DNA of 64,000 bases from Atopsyche davidsoni (Eukaryota; Arthropoda; Insecta; Trichoptera; Hydrobiosidae): NCBI GenBank assembly GCA_022113835.1, contig JAILWY010000020.1, positions 186,001 to 250,000 of the forward strand, read 5' to 3'. Of the stretch, positions 1 to 12,080 are shown in pieces; position 1 is the stretch's first letter; each line of letters starts with the position of its first letter. Position numbers and translations under genes: made by a program. A model generated the notes under the pieces. It saw only the letters and a program-made list of their open reading frames with translations, was not told the DNA's origin and did no database searches.

Positions 1-589
1 TCTCGGTTCTTAAATTATTGTAATTTGTAAGAATTTTTCGACATTTGTTACATTTAGTAGTGTATTATTTTACATCCAATTTGTTGGATTTATACTGCTT
101 TTGCTACCAAGAGATATTAAATCATACCTCACCGAAGTTGTCGGTAATTCTGCCTTCTTTTTAAGCCAAAGCGTAGTTAAAACAGGCATTATTTAAGAAA
201 CATTACAAGTGCCAACAATTCTTAAAACGCCGGCGTAAGCTGGAATAAACACATTAGACTGTCTTAAAGAATTATTTCGCTAAACCCATATGAAAATATC
301 TAATTCAAGATATATTCGCTGTATTAAAAACAATTTCGTTCTTAGGTATTATGCCACATCATGAATTTTTACACGTCACACGCAGTTATACAACTTGCAA
401 TTAGCCAATAATTTTTTCTCTCTATATTGTGTGTTTTTTAATAGCGTAAAAGAATGATTTTATTTGTTATATAAACTAAAACAAAAACGTGAGTTTTAAT
501 TGATATTGAAATGTTTGAGTTGAAGAGGTCTCCTGTGGGGTCTCTGAGACTTCCAGGTTCCTTCGAGCGTAAGATAACCGACCGCATGC

Positions 590-645
590 TTCGCCACAAC
601 TTCCTGGGAATCGAACCCCACACACGTGCAACGCTTCCTTTTGCA
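590..645 (-). repeat. tRNA-like B-box fragment, possible SINE relic
   Basis: The minus strand contains GGTTCGATTCCC, a good match to the RNA polymerase III B box. No convincing cloverleaf or A box at the right distance is seen, so this is more likely a fragment of a tRNA-derived SINE than a tRNA gene. Confidence 0.3.

Positions 646-760
646 AGCAGCAGCCAAACCAATAAACCTACTTTTAATAAAACAACTCCATTTTGTATTT
701 ATTAATACAATTTTAAGAAATCAACGTTTTTACAAAAACAAATATACCGTATTTGCTTCT

Positions 761-990
761 TCTTCAGAGGAGGTCTCTAGAAGAATGAGGTATGGCGAAC
801 CATCTCATGGAAAATCTCTTCGTGGGTTTTTTAAAGGTTTAATAGTGTAGTGGGCTCTTTAACACCGTAGTTTAAGTCTCATGGTATTATTATACAAACC
901 TCACCTTACAGAGTTCTGGCATTTAGATCTGATACTCTACAAGGTGCTTCCAGAACTTCATTACCCTTAATATACGCTCAACGAACGAGG
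761..990 (+). repeat. dispersed repeat family C, partial copy
   Basis: Shares ordered blocks with copies at 10268-10440, 15641-15955, 44270-44400 and 55641-55995: an AGAGGAGG block, then a TAGTGTAGTGGG block, then AGATCTGATACTC and a CCAGAAC block. On the opposite strand the first block resembles the end of the RTE-type reading frames nearby, so the family is probably the antisense of a non-LTR retrotransposon 3' end. This copy is degraded. Confidence 0.55.

Positions 991-1642
991 AGTGTATACG
1001 CTATGCTTCAAAGTAATCTATTACACATTAATAATAATAAATACACCAGCTTTATACTTGCATATAACGGCTTAAATTATTGCTCAGTGGTGGTGACATT
1101 TGAATCCGTTGGGTGCTCGGGTTTTAATCCTACTGATGTGAAGATTTATATCGTCATTTCATCTTAGAATTAAGCGGCTTACACTTACTCCAAATCAAGC
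1201 GACAATCAAACCTGATAGTCCGATTGTTTTGGTGTTTTTTTTATGAAGTTTTCAGCGGGTGTAGGCAACTCTGAACTGCACCCCGCGGGACTCGTCCCGG
1301 CACGGCTGCCTGGAACCCTCGGACAAGTCCTACAAATTGGATCGCTTTTTGTGCCACAAATCAATTGATTCCGTATAAAATAAACTGAAATGTAGAAAAC
1401 GCGGTGTTTGTTCCTGACTAGGGATGTCGAATGCACTCGCTTTGAGAAAAAAGCATTCAATCACGCTCACGGTGAAAATTTAGTATATCAACAAACATTG
1501 GGATATGTTACAATAGATTGCTAGTAAGCAGTTTCGTCTTTAGAGGCTTCTCTAGACTTTTTAAGGCGAAAGCGCTCACGAGGTAATATTCTAGGTTTTT
1601 ATGTTTATTTATAAGGGTCCCATGTTTTTATAAACAATGCCA

Positions 1643-1696
1643 GAGTGGACGCTATTGGCTAGTTACCATTCGGTTGTCAGTTGTGTAGCCGGCGTA
1643..1696 (+). repeat. MITE-A palindromic element, right arm only
   Basis: A single arm matching the family pattern GACGCTATTGGCTAGTTACC, CGGTTGTCAGTTGTGT and TAGCCGGC. 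The left arm is missing or too degraded to see. A GC-richer island follows at 1730-1965. Confidence 0.6.

Positions 1697-2141
1697 TTGT
1701 TTTTCTTCAGCCCAAAGATTTCACGAGTCACGATCGTATTGTAGCATCCCTGAGCCCTCGATGGCTTCGTTTCTTTGGCACTTTTTGTGATTTCACGGTC
1801 TCATTGGGCATTGTTGCTTTAAATGGTCCAAGAGGGAAGACGAGCGATCCGCCCGAGGCTTTTTGTCTAGGGCGATGCGCACGGACCTCGAGATGGTCCC
1901 CGACGCGCCACACACAAGCGAGCCACCTCTCTGGCTTTCTCTATGGCGTAACGCGCTGGTCATACAACAACCTTAAAAAACCATAAACAAATACACCGAC
2001 GCCCGACGATGAAAGAGGCCGCTCTGTGATTCCGCACTCAGTTTTAATACGTTTTTATTTTAAGTAGTGGAGAATTTTAAATTAGGTTGCGTTCAAGAGT
2101 TGAGTGCAGTCGTATTATCGAATGTTTTGATAGAAGAAAAG

Positions 2142-2287
2142 AAGCCGACTACACGCGCTGCAAGACAATTGACAACAGAATGGTAACTGGTCAATACCGT
2201 CCCTTTTTGCGCAACACAAAACCTTCCAAAACAAAGGGACGCTATTCGCGAATTGTCAGTTGCAATGCAGCGTGTGTAGTCGGCTTA
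2142..2287. mobile_element. MITE-A palindromic element, full copy
   Basis: Begins AAGCCGACTACACGCGCTG and ends with the near reverse complement CAGCGTGTGTAGTCGGCTT. The arms of about 55-60 bases are imperfect inverted repeats around a short AT-rich centre. About 146 bp long with no reading frame, so it is a nonautonomous foldback element. Around twenty relatives occur in this window. Confidence 0.75.

Positions 2288-2583
2288 ATTTTTTGTAGAT
2301 TTCTTGGGCGTTGTGCTCCGTTTTAATTAAAATTTCTAAGGTTTCTTTTGATAGCTACATTCTGGGATTAATCCCTGACGATGGCGTCAGAACTGACACC
2401 AAAATTAGAAGAAAAATTGATAAAAATAGTCCAATAAGTACGTCAAATAATTTAAAATATCCGCTACCTTATTTTTTTTCATAAAAATGTATATTTCAAG
2501 GAAATCTAAGAATCTCGCTGCCTATACACAATGCAACACAACCGAATAGTGATTAGACAATAGTGTGTAGTAATTAACTCAAA

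Positions 2584-2648
2584 GTAGGACGCTTTTAGCT
2601 ATTTACCGTTTGGTTGACGGTTGTGTCGCAATTTCTGTAGGTTGCTTC
2584..2648 (+). repeat. MITE-A palindromic element, right arm only
   Basis: Carries GTAGGACGCTTTTAGCTA, then TTTGGTTGACGGTTGTGTCG and a degraded terminus ending near GGTTGCTT. One arm only. Confidence 0.5.

Positions 2649-5269
2649 ACCCCTTTAAGAGACTATAACTTAAATTTTTTATATAAGCACAAAAAAAAAA
2701 TCATAAAAAGTACTTGCTATTTAAAAAGTTGTCTTTTTACAAATCTACATTTAAATCACACAATGTGCTCAAATGGCTTCGTTCTTCTTTGTAAAGATCT
2801 CAGTGGGAACAAGAGACCCCTGTAATATGCAAATATATTGTAACCAATTGACAAACACACACCGACGGCCATTTTGTGGATCTTCCCCTAAAGTACAACC
2901 CTTGACGTTGCATTGAAAGGCGCCCCGGTAAAGGAAAAGGTTATGAATATGATTAAATACTTGATTGGGTGTGGACAGACGTGTTTTTATGTAAGGTTTG
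3001 TTTGAATAAATAAACGTTACATACAGATAAAAAATATGGTGAATTATGTATTTACTTACTTATGAAAGTAATGTAAAATTTTACAATGAATATATTTTTG
3101 TAATAAATTTAAGAAAAAGCCGTTTAAAAATAATATATCGTTAAAATTAAATTTGATTGATTATTTCCAAATATTTTTATACTAGTCTTGTCCTTAAAAA
3201 AAATGATAGCCTTAATATGCTATGTACGCCAAACATATTTCCTATTTGTCTGAAATATTAAAATTAACTTAAGTTTTATAGATAGGGCAAGCAACTCTTT
3301 TTTACATGTATAAACTGCATACCACCATTAAAAATATAACAGGTAAAAAACTCTATGTAGATTTTCATAAAATTTATTTGTATATTATTTTTTTTAAGTT
3401 AAAACTAAAATATTAGTAATATAGCCACAATGTTACGATTTAAGTACTATTCTAGAAATATTATTTTTGAGCTCCAAGTATAAAAATCATATAATTTGTT
3501 TTCTAGTTCATTACTAAATACTATTTATAGATACAGAAAATATGCCTCAGTTTGTGAAAGGGAAATCAGGCTGATAAAATTTGAATGATATAATACTGCT
3601 TATAATTTATAAATAAATAACCACACCTATCATGAGTATAGTTCAAAAACGACCACTGCTGTGTTTTGTACAATATTTCATAGAAATATTGAAGCATTAA
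3701 AAAGTAGTTATAGGAAATATTTTTTTCTAAAAAATTTAAAGTCTGTATAAATCTATATGACATTAAAATTTACTTGGAAATGCTTGAAAAAACCAGTCCT
3801 TCTGCGAAGGTATATATATATGAAAAAAACGCCCGTTTTATATGCAGGAAAATATTGACGAATATCCATACTTAATGATTGACATTTAAATGAATTCAAT
3901 TAAGTAGGGCTCAGAAAGAAGGCGCCATTAAATGTGTATTTCTAGAAATACACCTGTATTATATTTTAAAAAATATCTTTGTCATTGACTCACTCAACAC
4001 CTGGAAATCTTTTGCAGCAATAATAAAATATGAGGTTAAGATGTTTTTTTTATTATAAGAAACAATTTACCGTGTTTTTTTAAAACATTTATTTACATGC
4101 GATAACAGTATCAGACAACAGATTTTGAAGACATGACCGTTTTTTCAAATCGATAGTAAAAAAATATTTTTAATTATAAAATACAGTTTTTTATCTAATA
4201 TGTATTTAAGTCGTCGTTTTATGTGTTCAGTGCCTTAAACATGATATAATATACTTTGATAATATACTGTTTTAAAGTGTACTTAGAAAATCTTAATTTT
4301 TTTATTATTTTACAAATATAACTAGTATTTTGTCGATAGTTCAAAATGCTTACTAATATAATATTTTTAAAAAATCAGTTGCAGGTATATGAGTAATTAA
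4401 TGAGGTTGTCTATGGCTCCAAATTAACATCCAAATTACAATAAACACAGCTATTGACGGCTAATCGACGATCACACAACCGTATTATATATTTGTACTGG
4501 CCCTAATTTATTCCAGAGATTAAAATCGAAACCATTCCCATCTCATACAACTAACCAGAAAGCAATTCCGAAACCAAAAACCGAATCGATGTTAAAACGA
4601 GATTGCTGAGGGGAGTTCAACACGCAATACAATAAGATGGATTTACAATACAACTCAATATAGTAATTTTATTTTTTGACAGTGCGATAAATACACACAA
4701 AATTGCGTACAGTATAAACACATATACATATTCAATTTAAAATAAATAATACATTTAATCATAAGTTTTAAAAATAATTCTACGACAGAACTGAAATCGT
4801 CGCGTGCATTTGCCTTTTTGAGCCATCGTCATATAATATTCCGACGTTTCGATCCCGGTATGAGTGGCATCTTCATATATTTTAAAATCCCTAAATATGG
4901 CCGTCAGAACTTTAAAAGAAGCGGCATAACGCCTAAGAAAGCAGTTTTTATAATAATCGCTGACAAAACCGACGAATGTGGTAATGTGGTTATGTGAAAT
5001 ATTTATTAAAATTATATTATATATAAATTATTATATCGTTGGAATTGTTTATTATTTTAGTAAACAAATTTTTAATACATTTTCTATTTTATATTATCTA
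5101 TTAATTATACGGCGTTACCTGATTATTATATAAGAGAATTATAAGGTTTTCCTGAAATATGTGTAGTTAAAATAAAATAAATGGAATCCACAGTATAGAC
5201 TGAACCCTCCTATAGGTAAACACAACCGCCGTCAAATAGTAGAGTAATTTCAGGTATTTCCATATATTA

Positions 5270-5545
5270 CCATGAGCCCAGGTGTGCTTTCCCACCTGCC
5301 ACCGATACGATCTGCCACCCCGCTCTCCCCCGCTCACCCCCACTCGCTTTTCCACGTGTGAAAATTGAACACCGCTCTGTCAATATATTTGCTCGGCGAC
5401 GGATACGTCAATACCGTCAATCACCTGTCAACAGCCGGTATTTGACGACTGCCTGTTTATTTGACGGCAAATAGAACGGGAATCATAAATCACCAACTAT
5501 TCTGACGCGAAAAATCGTGACGCAGGTCCCTTTTTTGTTTCTCAT
5270..5545. promoter_or_regulatory. GC-richer intronic island with TGTCA/GTCAA motifs, candidate cis-element
   Basis: Within AT-rich DNA this island lacks a convincing reading frame or repeat structure. 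It contains repeated GTCAA/TGTCA-like words (ACGTCAATACCGTCAATC, CCTGTCAACAG, TTTGACGG), which resemble Meis/Homothorax-type sites. It ends just before the hAT element at 5591. Regulatory function is inferred from composition and position only. Confidence 0.3.

Positions 5546-5582
5546 TAAACCCTACAAGAAAAAAATAACTGAAACAAACATC

Positions 5583-5590
5583 TTTTAGAC
5583..5590. repeat. left 8-bp target-site duplication of hAT-like element 1
   Basis: TTTTAGAC here matches TTTTAAAC at 6018-6025 in 7 of 8 positions. An 8-bp duplication is the signature of hAT transposition. Confidence 0.7.

Positions 5591-6017
5591 CAGTGCTCTT
5601 CAAAGTGGTTCCTACGAACCCCAGGGGGTCTCTGGGATCATTCAGGGGGTTCTTTTAAAAATTAAAATCGATTTGGGGGTCCCTGAACAACGTCAGGGGG
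5701 TACGCGCAAGGTTCAATATAAAATAAAAAAATTGTTACTCATTTCTATTTATATGGAAGTTAAAATAAATAACAATGAATACATTATTAGCGATTTTTAC
5801 GTCCTAAGTAAAGTATATATATAGACAGGTGCATAAAATACAAGTAATAACAGACATCGCGGTGAGTCAGGCAGGTTTAAACAGGAACGCAATAGAGTCG
5901 ATACTTGCACCAACTCTAGTCTATAATAGGAATTTATGTAGTTTTTCACCCAGGGGCCGTGGGCAAGTTTTGACTTTGAAAGGGGGTCCGTGGGCCAAAA
6001 AAGTTTGAGAGCCACTG
5591..6017. mobile_element. nonautonomous hAT-like element 1
   Basis: 427 bp with imperfect terminal inverted repeats: CAGTGCTCTTCAAAGTGG at the left and, reading inwards on the other strand, CAGTGGCTCTCAAACTTTTT at the right. Both ends then carry ACGAACCCC/ACGGACCCC-like blocks. Flanked by an 8-bp duplication with one mismatch. No transposase. It ends only 85 bp before the BarH homeodomain exon, leaving the branch point and acceptor intact. 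Confidence 0.8.

Positions 6018-6075
6018 TTTTAAACGAAGAATTAATATTTTTAAGCTATGGTTGTTTTTTGTTTTGGTGATTTTT

Positions 6076-6102
6076 CTAACTTTATTTTTTTGTCTGTTTT
6101 AG
6076..6102 (+). other. branch point, pyrimidine tract and 3' splice site of the homeodomain exon
   Basis: CTAAC at 6076-6080 lies 21 bases before the terminal AG, followed by a T-rich tract ending GTCTGTTTTAG. This fits an insect acceptor and fixes the exon start at 6103 (intron phase 1). Confidence 0.8.

Positions 6103-6331
6103 GGGGCAAGGAGGACTCGGACGATGTAGGGTCCCACGGGGGCAGCAAAGGCGGGCCGGGACTCAGCAAGAAGCAGCGCAAGGCGCGCACAGCCTTCACG
6201 GACCACCAGCTGCAAACGCTAGAGAAGAGCTTCGAGCGGCAGAAGTACCTCAGCGTGCAGGACCGCATGGAGCTGGCCGCCAAGCTGGGCCTCACGGACA
6301 CGCAGGTCAAGACCTGGTACCAGAACCGCAG
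6103..6331 (+). CDS. BarH: BarH-class homeobox protein, exon encoding most of the homeodomain
   Basis: Encodes a short Gly/Ser/Asp-rich linker, then homeodomain residues 1-52 and two bases of codon 53. Seen directly: the homeodomain starts QRKARTAF at 6174, and R5, F8, L16, F20, W48, Q50 and N51 are present. Position 49 is Tyr rather than the usual Phe, a known hallmark of the Bar family. BarH proteins are sequence-specific nuclear transcription factors that pattern eye, sense organs, leg and neurons in insects. The exon ends CAG|GTGAGC. It is very GC-rich compared with its AT-rich flanks. The earlier N-terminal exon(s) are outside the window, so the protein is partial. I cannot say from this piece whether the genome has one Bar gene or a B-H1/B-H2 pair. Confidence 0.97.

Positions 6332-6448
6332 GTGAGCCCGACGACCGGTCTTCAGCTGCTCATCCCCGGCTCCTGAAAGACTACCAGCGAAACAATACTT
6401 CAAAAACTGTCAAATGCATTATCGAATCAAATATAATTTAAAACATCA

Positions 6449-6471
6449 ATATATATATATATATATATATA
6449..6471. repeat. (AT)n microsatellite
   Basis: About 11 AT dinucleotides, 117 bases after the exon donor. Similar short runs occur at 7580-7620 and 8657-8676. Confidence 0.9.

Positions 6472-6712
6472 AATATAATAATGCCAAGATCTTAAAACGC
6501 GGTCAGCAAATACACTGTTCAAAAACCTATTAAATATTTTATACCTAATCAAATTTAATCTACAAAAATAAAAATCATCACATCATAGTTTTTATTTCAT
6601 CATTCAAATGAATTCTCTGAAATTATTAATCTTTCCAATAGCTTTATAATTGAAATAAATTTGTTAACTTATAAAAAGCGCAGGTTATTTCGATTCATAA
6701 ACTACAATAAAT

Positions 6713-6820
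6713 AAGCGAACAAAAGGAAGTTCGACGCGCGCCCCGAGCCTGCACGAAACCCGTTGTCTTTTCGATTATACGGACCGCCGTCGACAGATCG
6801 GGCTCGATTGATTTACACTG
6713..6820. promoter_or_regulatory. GC-richer intronic island, candidate cis-element
   Basis: Contains TTCGACGCGCGCCCCGAGCC and CGATTGATTTAC in otherwise AT-rich intron. No reading frame or repeat relationship is seen. From 6830 to 7360 I see only AT-rich DNA. Confidence 0.25.

Positions 6821-7364
6821 AATAAAAACGAAAAATTGCTTATTAAGAGTTAAGTATTGAGGTTTTGCTAAATTTACGAGGTTTTGCTCTTGTCAATAAA
6901 CTTGGGGTCTTAACGCGTCCACGATTATCTGACGGTTGTATGGCTTTTTATGTGCCAACGTTTAATCGAAAACTGATATTAATTTCCGTTTATCAAACAA
7001 CTATTAGAGTCTTTTGAATTTGTTTTGTAAGTATGTTATTAATGATTTTATAAACTACACTATTCTTTAGAAATTCAAGGCAGTAAAGAACGAAGTAAAT
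7101 ACATAAGAAAGAGCGTTTGAAGCGATCAAAATGTATTGTGCTTGTTAGCGGCTTGACACATTTTAATTTGTCTAGTAACATAATTACCATATATTCAGAT
7201 TTTTTTTCGCGTTTATCTTTGAGACTTAATATTGCATATAAAAATATTGTAATTAAAAAAATAAATGAATTCAATATTACTTTGCATATTGAATGAAGAC
7301 CTACAAAACCTTAATCTCAAAAATAAACACAGTTGTTTTACAGAAAAGGTCATTAATTACACGG

Positions 7365-7520
7365 CATAAATAAAGAGCCCCGCCACTGCGCGGCGCTATC
7401 TGCCGCGTCATCATCATCATCATCAGGGGGCAAAAAAGGCTGTATTTACTTTTCAGCGGCGGCTTCCGATCTCTTCCAGCGGCAGCTTCTTTGTCTCACT
7501 TTTTGTTGCTGCGAGTCCCT
7365..7520. promoter_or_regulatory. intronic island with GTCATCATC run, candidate enhancer module
   Basis: Has GCGTCATCATCATCATCAT at 7405, followed by a GGGGGC block and TGTATTTACTTT. The same two motifs in the same order recur in the island at 42590-42805. 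TGTATTTAC resembles a forkhead site. No coding potential is evident. The regulatory reading is inference. Confidence 0.35.

Positions 7521-7580
7521 GAATTAGTATCTAAAAGGCAATGATTGTTTTTAGTAAAAGTTTAAGAATGAAATCTGAAA

Positions 7581-7613
<33 letters not shown>

Positions 7614-8043
7614 AATATAAATATGCACGATGCATTTAAATAAGCTACAATTAGCCTTCCAATATCTTACATCTGTATAAGTTATAATTACTTTCTATTC
7701 TTAAGAGTAATTAATTCATAATTAGCCTTAAGTACAGGAGGCCGCAAGTTTGCAAGCAGTTGGAAGCATTTAGAGGCAAATACAGTTTTAACGTAATAAA
7801 CTATTTTGCTATGAGGTTGCGGTTAGCGTTTTATCTCCAATTGAAGGTTTTATAGGGTTCTAGTCTGCTGAAACCCCTGCAAGGGAAGTGTGCCCACTAA
7901 CAAATATGACCGCAATTTATTGATTTTATGGGGTTTTTTTGATTCGACGAATTCGTCGTAGACATAAAAACTAATCACATATATTGATCGATCTCGGCCA
8001 TTCGAAGGCTACGAACTCTAATTCGACGTTTAATTAGGCGCCC

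Positions 8044-8125
8044 GGCGGTGGCGGTGGCGGTGGCGGTGGCGGTGGCGGTGGCGGTGGCGGTGGCGGAGGC
8101 GGTGGCGGTGGCGGTGGCGGTGGCG
8044..8125. repeat. (GGTGGC)n hexanucleotide minisatellite
   Basis: About 13-14 tandem GGTGGC units with one GGAGGC interruption. The open frames across it are just poly-Pro or Ala/Thr translations of the repeat. A GC-rich, non-repetitive block follows at 8126-8235, forming a small GC island in the intron. Confidence 0.9.

Positions 8126-8281
8126 CCGGGCCCGCATGACGGGGCGGAATCCCGGCCAGGGGCGGCGCGCGATGAGAGGGGCGCGGCGCTTCTGTGAAAG
8201 GCACCCGGCGCGGCTCCAGCGGCTTCTGGGAACACTTTTCGATTATATCTATTAAGTGCACCAATATTACGAAGAATTTAG

Positions 8282-8596
8282 GCGATTGAAATGTGACTTT
8301 AGAGAAGAATCCTTAAAACACCATGGGATGACTACGACACAAATTTGAACTGGAGATGGTAAAAAGGCGTAAGGTTTTTATTGTTACAATAAAATTAAGC
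8401 ATCCTACAGCTGATTGTTTCAGTAAAAATCTAACGGGAAAAGGCACCGGAAGGAGGTTACTTGTGTGGATGCGGCATTTACGCCAGTGGCTGAAAGTCGG
8501 AAGTACGGCCGAATCAGCAAGACTAGCCCAGGATAGAAATATATAGTCAATGAAATGGTAACATACCTTCTGCGAGGAAAGGCAGAAGAAGAAGAT
8282..8596 (+). pseudogene. decayed RTE-type reverse transcriptase, C-terminal fragment
   Basis: Conceptual translation from 8282 gives a broken pattern A-I-E-M-stop-L-stop-RRILKTPWDD, then further on a G-rich RRLLVWMRHLRQW segment and an AQDR-like block. It ends in a Glu/Lys-rich GAAGAAG run. This order matches the C-terminus of insect RTE-type non-LTR elements. It contains several stops and frame changes, so it is a dead 5'-truncated copy. Related fragments lie at 22130, 26825, 30065, 31580, 54551, 57596 and 62865. 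Confidence 0.6.

Positions 8597-8599
8597 TAA

Positions 8600-10265
8600 T
8601 ATAACGTTAATGGTGAATAATATATTCGGGCCATCGATTTATAAAACTACGATTTTTATTATATATATATATATAAATTGTGAAATCAATTCATATTCCA
8701 TAAAAAAATATACATTTAATGGTTAGGGGTACTGTCTAAAAAACAGAAGTTTATAGCCCCGCGTAGTGCGGAGGCAGGCTGTGTGAAACGTTTTGAGATT
8801 CCTGAAAGATTACTCTGAGCTTTAAGGGCCCAGTCTTCTCAAAAAAGTTATCGAAAGAAATATTTAATGTTTATTTTTATTTCAATCCTATGTCGACTTT
8901 ATGTTTAACACGTTTGTAGATTGTGGCAGCTGTTGTCATAACTTATTTTATTTTATGGGTGCTATGCTGGGTTTTGTATTCAGTCTTCCAACGCTTTGTT
9001 TCTGATATAGATGCATTGAAGATGGCTCTAATACCTGAATCAATACGTCGGCACTTTAAATCCAAAACGCTGCAATATATTATACACAAGAACGTTATAT
9101 TAATAATAATAACAAACGATAGATAAAGGGGGCATGAAACGAAGATAATTCCAGTACAATAAAAGTAGATAAAACCTGCGATCACAATCAAAAGTACTTT
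9201 TTAAGCAGACATGGCCCTTAGCCGTGAGGTGATGACATGGTTTTTAAGCAAGCTACGAGTAGAGTGCTCGCTCTTTATCAACTCATCGGATATTACAGCG
9301 TCCGTACATCTCACATCCGGTATTTAAAACCATTTACGTTGAATATTCTGTTAGAGCGCCTCTGAAAGCTCGCGTAATTGAAAGCTTACACACGCACACT
9401 TGTGTGTTCAAAAAAATAAGATGAATAGCTAAATGGCTAGGAGAATGTGACAATTTTTGTTTGAGAACGCTTTTGTTTTTTGAGTGTTTTTCCATTCAAA
9501 GGTTTAAAACGGTTTTAATATGATAAAAACACATACAGTAAGTTTTGCTTATCTAATTACTAGGTGATAATGTAAATAGTTTTGTATTTATTTATTTATA
9601 CAAAACATTTAAATCATCAAAATGACATTTAAAAGAAGCTTTCATCTGTGAAATCGAGATATTATTGTTTTGAAAAAATATATAAATAATTAAGCTCAAA
9701 ATATTTTTTAAGTGAGCTTTTTAATATTTCTTAAAATGATGTGCTATACTCGTTCAAGATGACTCTCATGTTATGACAAAAGTAAACCTTTTCAAAAAGA
9801 TAAAAAATCCCGTGTATTTATTGAACTAAAGTTCTTTTAAAGTTATAAAAGTTTTTGTTTAATACCAAACCTTTACGACAACAAGACAGTCATAATATTG
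9901 TCATAAAATAAAAGAGGCATTTAGATAAATAACAAAACTTGCATCACTATCCTAAAATGATGAGTTTGTATTAAAAGCTCTTCAGCCATGGAAATAACAA
10001 GCTTTTGGAAGTTTTATTAAAATTTATATGTTTTACACAAAAAGTGTCATTTTTTGTTAACATCCACTATTTATTTGGTAATCATTTTTTTTTTAAATGT
10101 AATCTGCACCTCATCACACTTATAAAAACATTTTCCGTATAAATAAAAAAGCGATAGCTTGCGATAAAATGACATTTTATTAATTAAGAGCTTTTATAAG
10201 CACCACTATCAGCTGTTTAGCTTTCGGGTGAAAATAAGACACAAATATTAGATAAATATATTATT
8600..10265. other. AT-rich intron, no recognised feature
   Basis: Mostly AT-rich. A mildly GC-richer patch lies near 9205-9340, and a short word near 9430 (AAATGGCTAGGAGA) recurs around 41048, 49755 and 60250. I see no exon. Confidence 0.6.

Positions 10266-10267
10266 AG

Positions 10268-10440
10268 GTATGGTCTTCATTGGGTGCTTCTCTTCGGAGG
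10301 AGGTTGGCGACCATCTCACTAAGCATAAATTTATGCTGAATTCGTGTTCATGGTTTTCAAATGGGATAATAGTTCAGTGGGTCCCGGGGTCCTTCTACAC
10401 TTTTGGTATACGGTATGCGGTATGGTGATGCAGGGAATTC
10268..10440 (+). repeat. dispersed repeat family C, 5' part
   Basis: Blocks TCTTCATTGGGTGCTTCTCT, GGAGGAGGTTGGCGACCAT and AGTGGGTCCCGGGGTCCTTC align in order with the fuller copy at 55641-55995. Confidence 0.65.

Positions 10441-10620
10441 CCCGGGACTCGGCACCCCGCCCTCTGCTCTCTGTCGGCTCTCCTCCATTCATTATTGCCT
10501 CACGTACAGTGTGACGTCACATCCTGCCGCAAAAACTAGCCATCATTAGGATAAACGCTTTGCCATCAAGCCAAGGGTTGCACAAAGCAGCACGGATAAT
10601 ATAAACCATTAGATAATAAC
10441..10620. promoter_or_regulatory. intronic island with CRE palindrome, candidate cis-element
   Basis: GC-balanced non-coding segment with a perfect TGACGTCA at 10512-10519 and an ATTCATTATTGCCTCACG block. 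A second perfect TGACGTCA occurs in the island at 16636-16925. Function is inferred. Confidence 0.3.

Positions 10621-10693
10621 GTTTGGTATTTTAGATTTATTTTTGCCGACTAGATATGTCAGAGGCATTTAAAAAAAATAATAATAAATCAGC

Positions 10694-10696
<3 letters not shown>

Positions 10697-10761
<65 letters not shown>
10697..10761. repeat. (TA)n microsatellite, about 32 units
   Basis: An uninterrupted TA run of about 65 bp. Such runs are hypermutable and prone to assembly error. Confidence 0.95.

Positions 10762-10769
<8 letters not shown>

Positions 10770-11039
10770 CATCGAGCGTTCTTGTATTAATGTTTAATGT
10801 TTTTACTATATTTTTATTTCCTAAGCATCAGTAATTTTTTATGACGTTTATTTTTTGATAATTACGTAATTTAATAAGTACATTTTAGTGAATCTCTTTG
10901 CATTGATTTAATACTTGCCGCACGCCACTGCCTGCGATTAAAATGTATAATTACTTAATATTTATTTAAAATATTCAACCCTGGATAGACGCCGAGTCCG
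11001 TTTCTTTAAGGTAGCAATTCATTATTTGCTTTTATTTTT

Positions 11040-11175
11040 AACAAATCGGCTTTCAAAGCGCTCACCGGCGCTCACGCTAGAAAGAGACAGCCTCCGACTG
11101 TGCCGCGAGTCCAGCGTGCGAGAGCGAGCTGGCGATAGCCCTAATGCGGTCCGTTAACAGCTTCGCTAGAGTATT
11040..11175. promoter_or_regulatory. GC-richer intronic island, candidate cis-element
   Basis: Contains AGCGCTCACCGGCGCTCAC and CGCGAGTCCAGCGTGCGAG between AT-rich flanks. No repeat relationship or reading frame is seen. From 11180 to 11910 the intron is AT-rich with T and A homopolymers only. Confidence 0.25.

Positions 11176-11914
11176 TGAGTATTTGACTGATTGCTATACA
11201 ATAGACGCGCGTCTTTTGTACCGTAGCTTTTTTGCTATTTTTCTTGTTTGTAGTTTTGTAATTTAAGCAATATAATGCATTTTCTTTGTGCATATTAAAT
11301 AACTATACAGAAAAAAAGTAAAAAGGATTTTTAGACACAGCGCTTGGTTATCCAAATAAGCTAGTTGTATTATATAAAATCGCTGATCAGAGAAGTCTTC
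11401 AAGATAACTATGAAAATATAATATATAAAAAAATCTATATAATATATAATAATATTTAAAATTCCAGTGTTTTCATAGTGTTTTTTTTTTTTTTTACTAA
11501 ATACTATATATTAGATTTAATTTAGTATTGAATTTATTTTAGTTATAAGAGCCCATTAACAATTTTTTTCTAGTTTTTGTCTTTACAAAAAAATTAAAGC
11601 ATATTATTTTTCAAAAAAAATGTAAAAAATTTTTTTTTAGGAATAACTTGAAAATATATGCTGTACAGAAATTGTTTAGCCTTAAGGTTATGTCAAATAA
11701 TACGATATTGAATTATTTTTTGATTTTAGAGCTATGATTTCTTATCTAAACTATATTATAAAAATTCAATAAATGGAAGGTTAAAAAATAAATAGAAGAT
11801 ATGTTCCGAGCAGGTTTTGAAGCTTGCCTGCGAAAAAAAATTAAATTTTTTAAAAATGTTGGTGATGATGAAGTGGCGTGCCAAATTACCTAAACGAAAA
11901 ATTAACGAAATAAA

Positions 11915-12080
11915 AACACATTCAGTCGTCCATCGGCGGCTCGTAAACCGTATTACGCGCTAATGGAGCCGAGCGGTAATGCAAATGTGATGGACTTTTA
12001 ATAAGACACCCCGCGCCTCCCCTAACGACCCGCGCCGCCACTGCCAGCCACTGCCAACTACTGCCAGCCCCTCCCCTCTG
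11915..12080. promoter_or_regulatory. intronic island with POU octamer, candidate cis-element
   Basis: Perfect octamer ATGCAAAT at 11979-11986, flanked by TTACGCGCTAATGGAGCC and followed by a C-rich tract. A second perfect octamer lies in the island at 15225-15420. 12081-12390 is AT-rich and featureless. Confidence 0.35.

Larger units (their letters stand above)
1..5582. other. AT-rich 5' intronic or upstream DNA of the BarH-class gene
   Basis: No coding exon is recognisable here. The acceptor at 6102 shows that at least one more 5' exon exists, so this stretch is probably intron of the same gene; its upstream end is not visible. It is mostly AT-rich, with GC-richer islands at about 1241-1345, 1730-1965 and 5270-5545 and the repeat copies listed separately. 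The stretch 2650-5270 is otherwise unremarkable. Confidence 0.6.

Noticed and set aside
1681..1986. 101-codon open frame in the left flank as a possible upstream BarH exon
   Set aside because: No Bar N-terminal motif, begins inside a MITE-A arm, and has no splice signals joining to phase 1.
7975..8264. Poly-Pro and Ala/Thr frames at the GGTGGC array
   Set aside because: Direct translations of a hexanucleotide repeat.
10919..11880. hAT element bounded by GCACGCCACTG and GTGGCGTGC words
   Set aside because: The two ends point outwards rather than inwards, so they cannot be the termini of one element.
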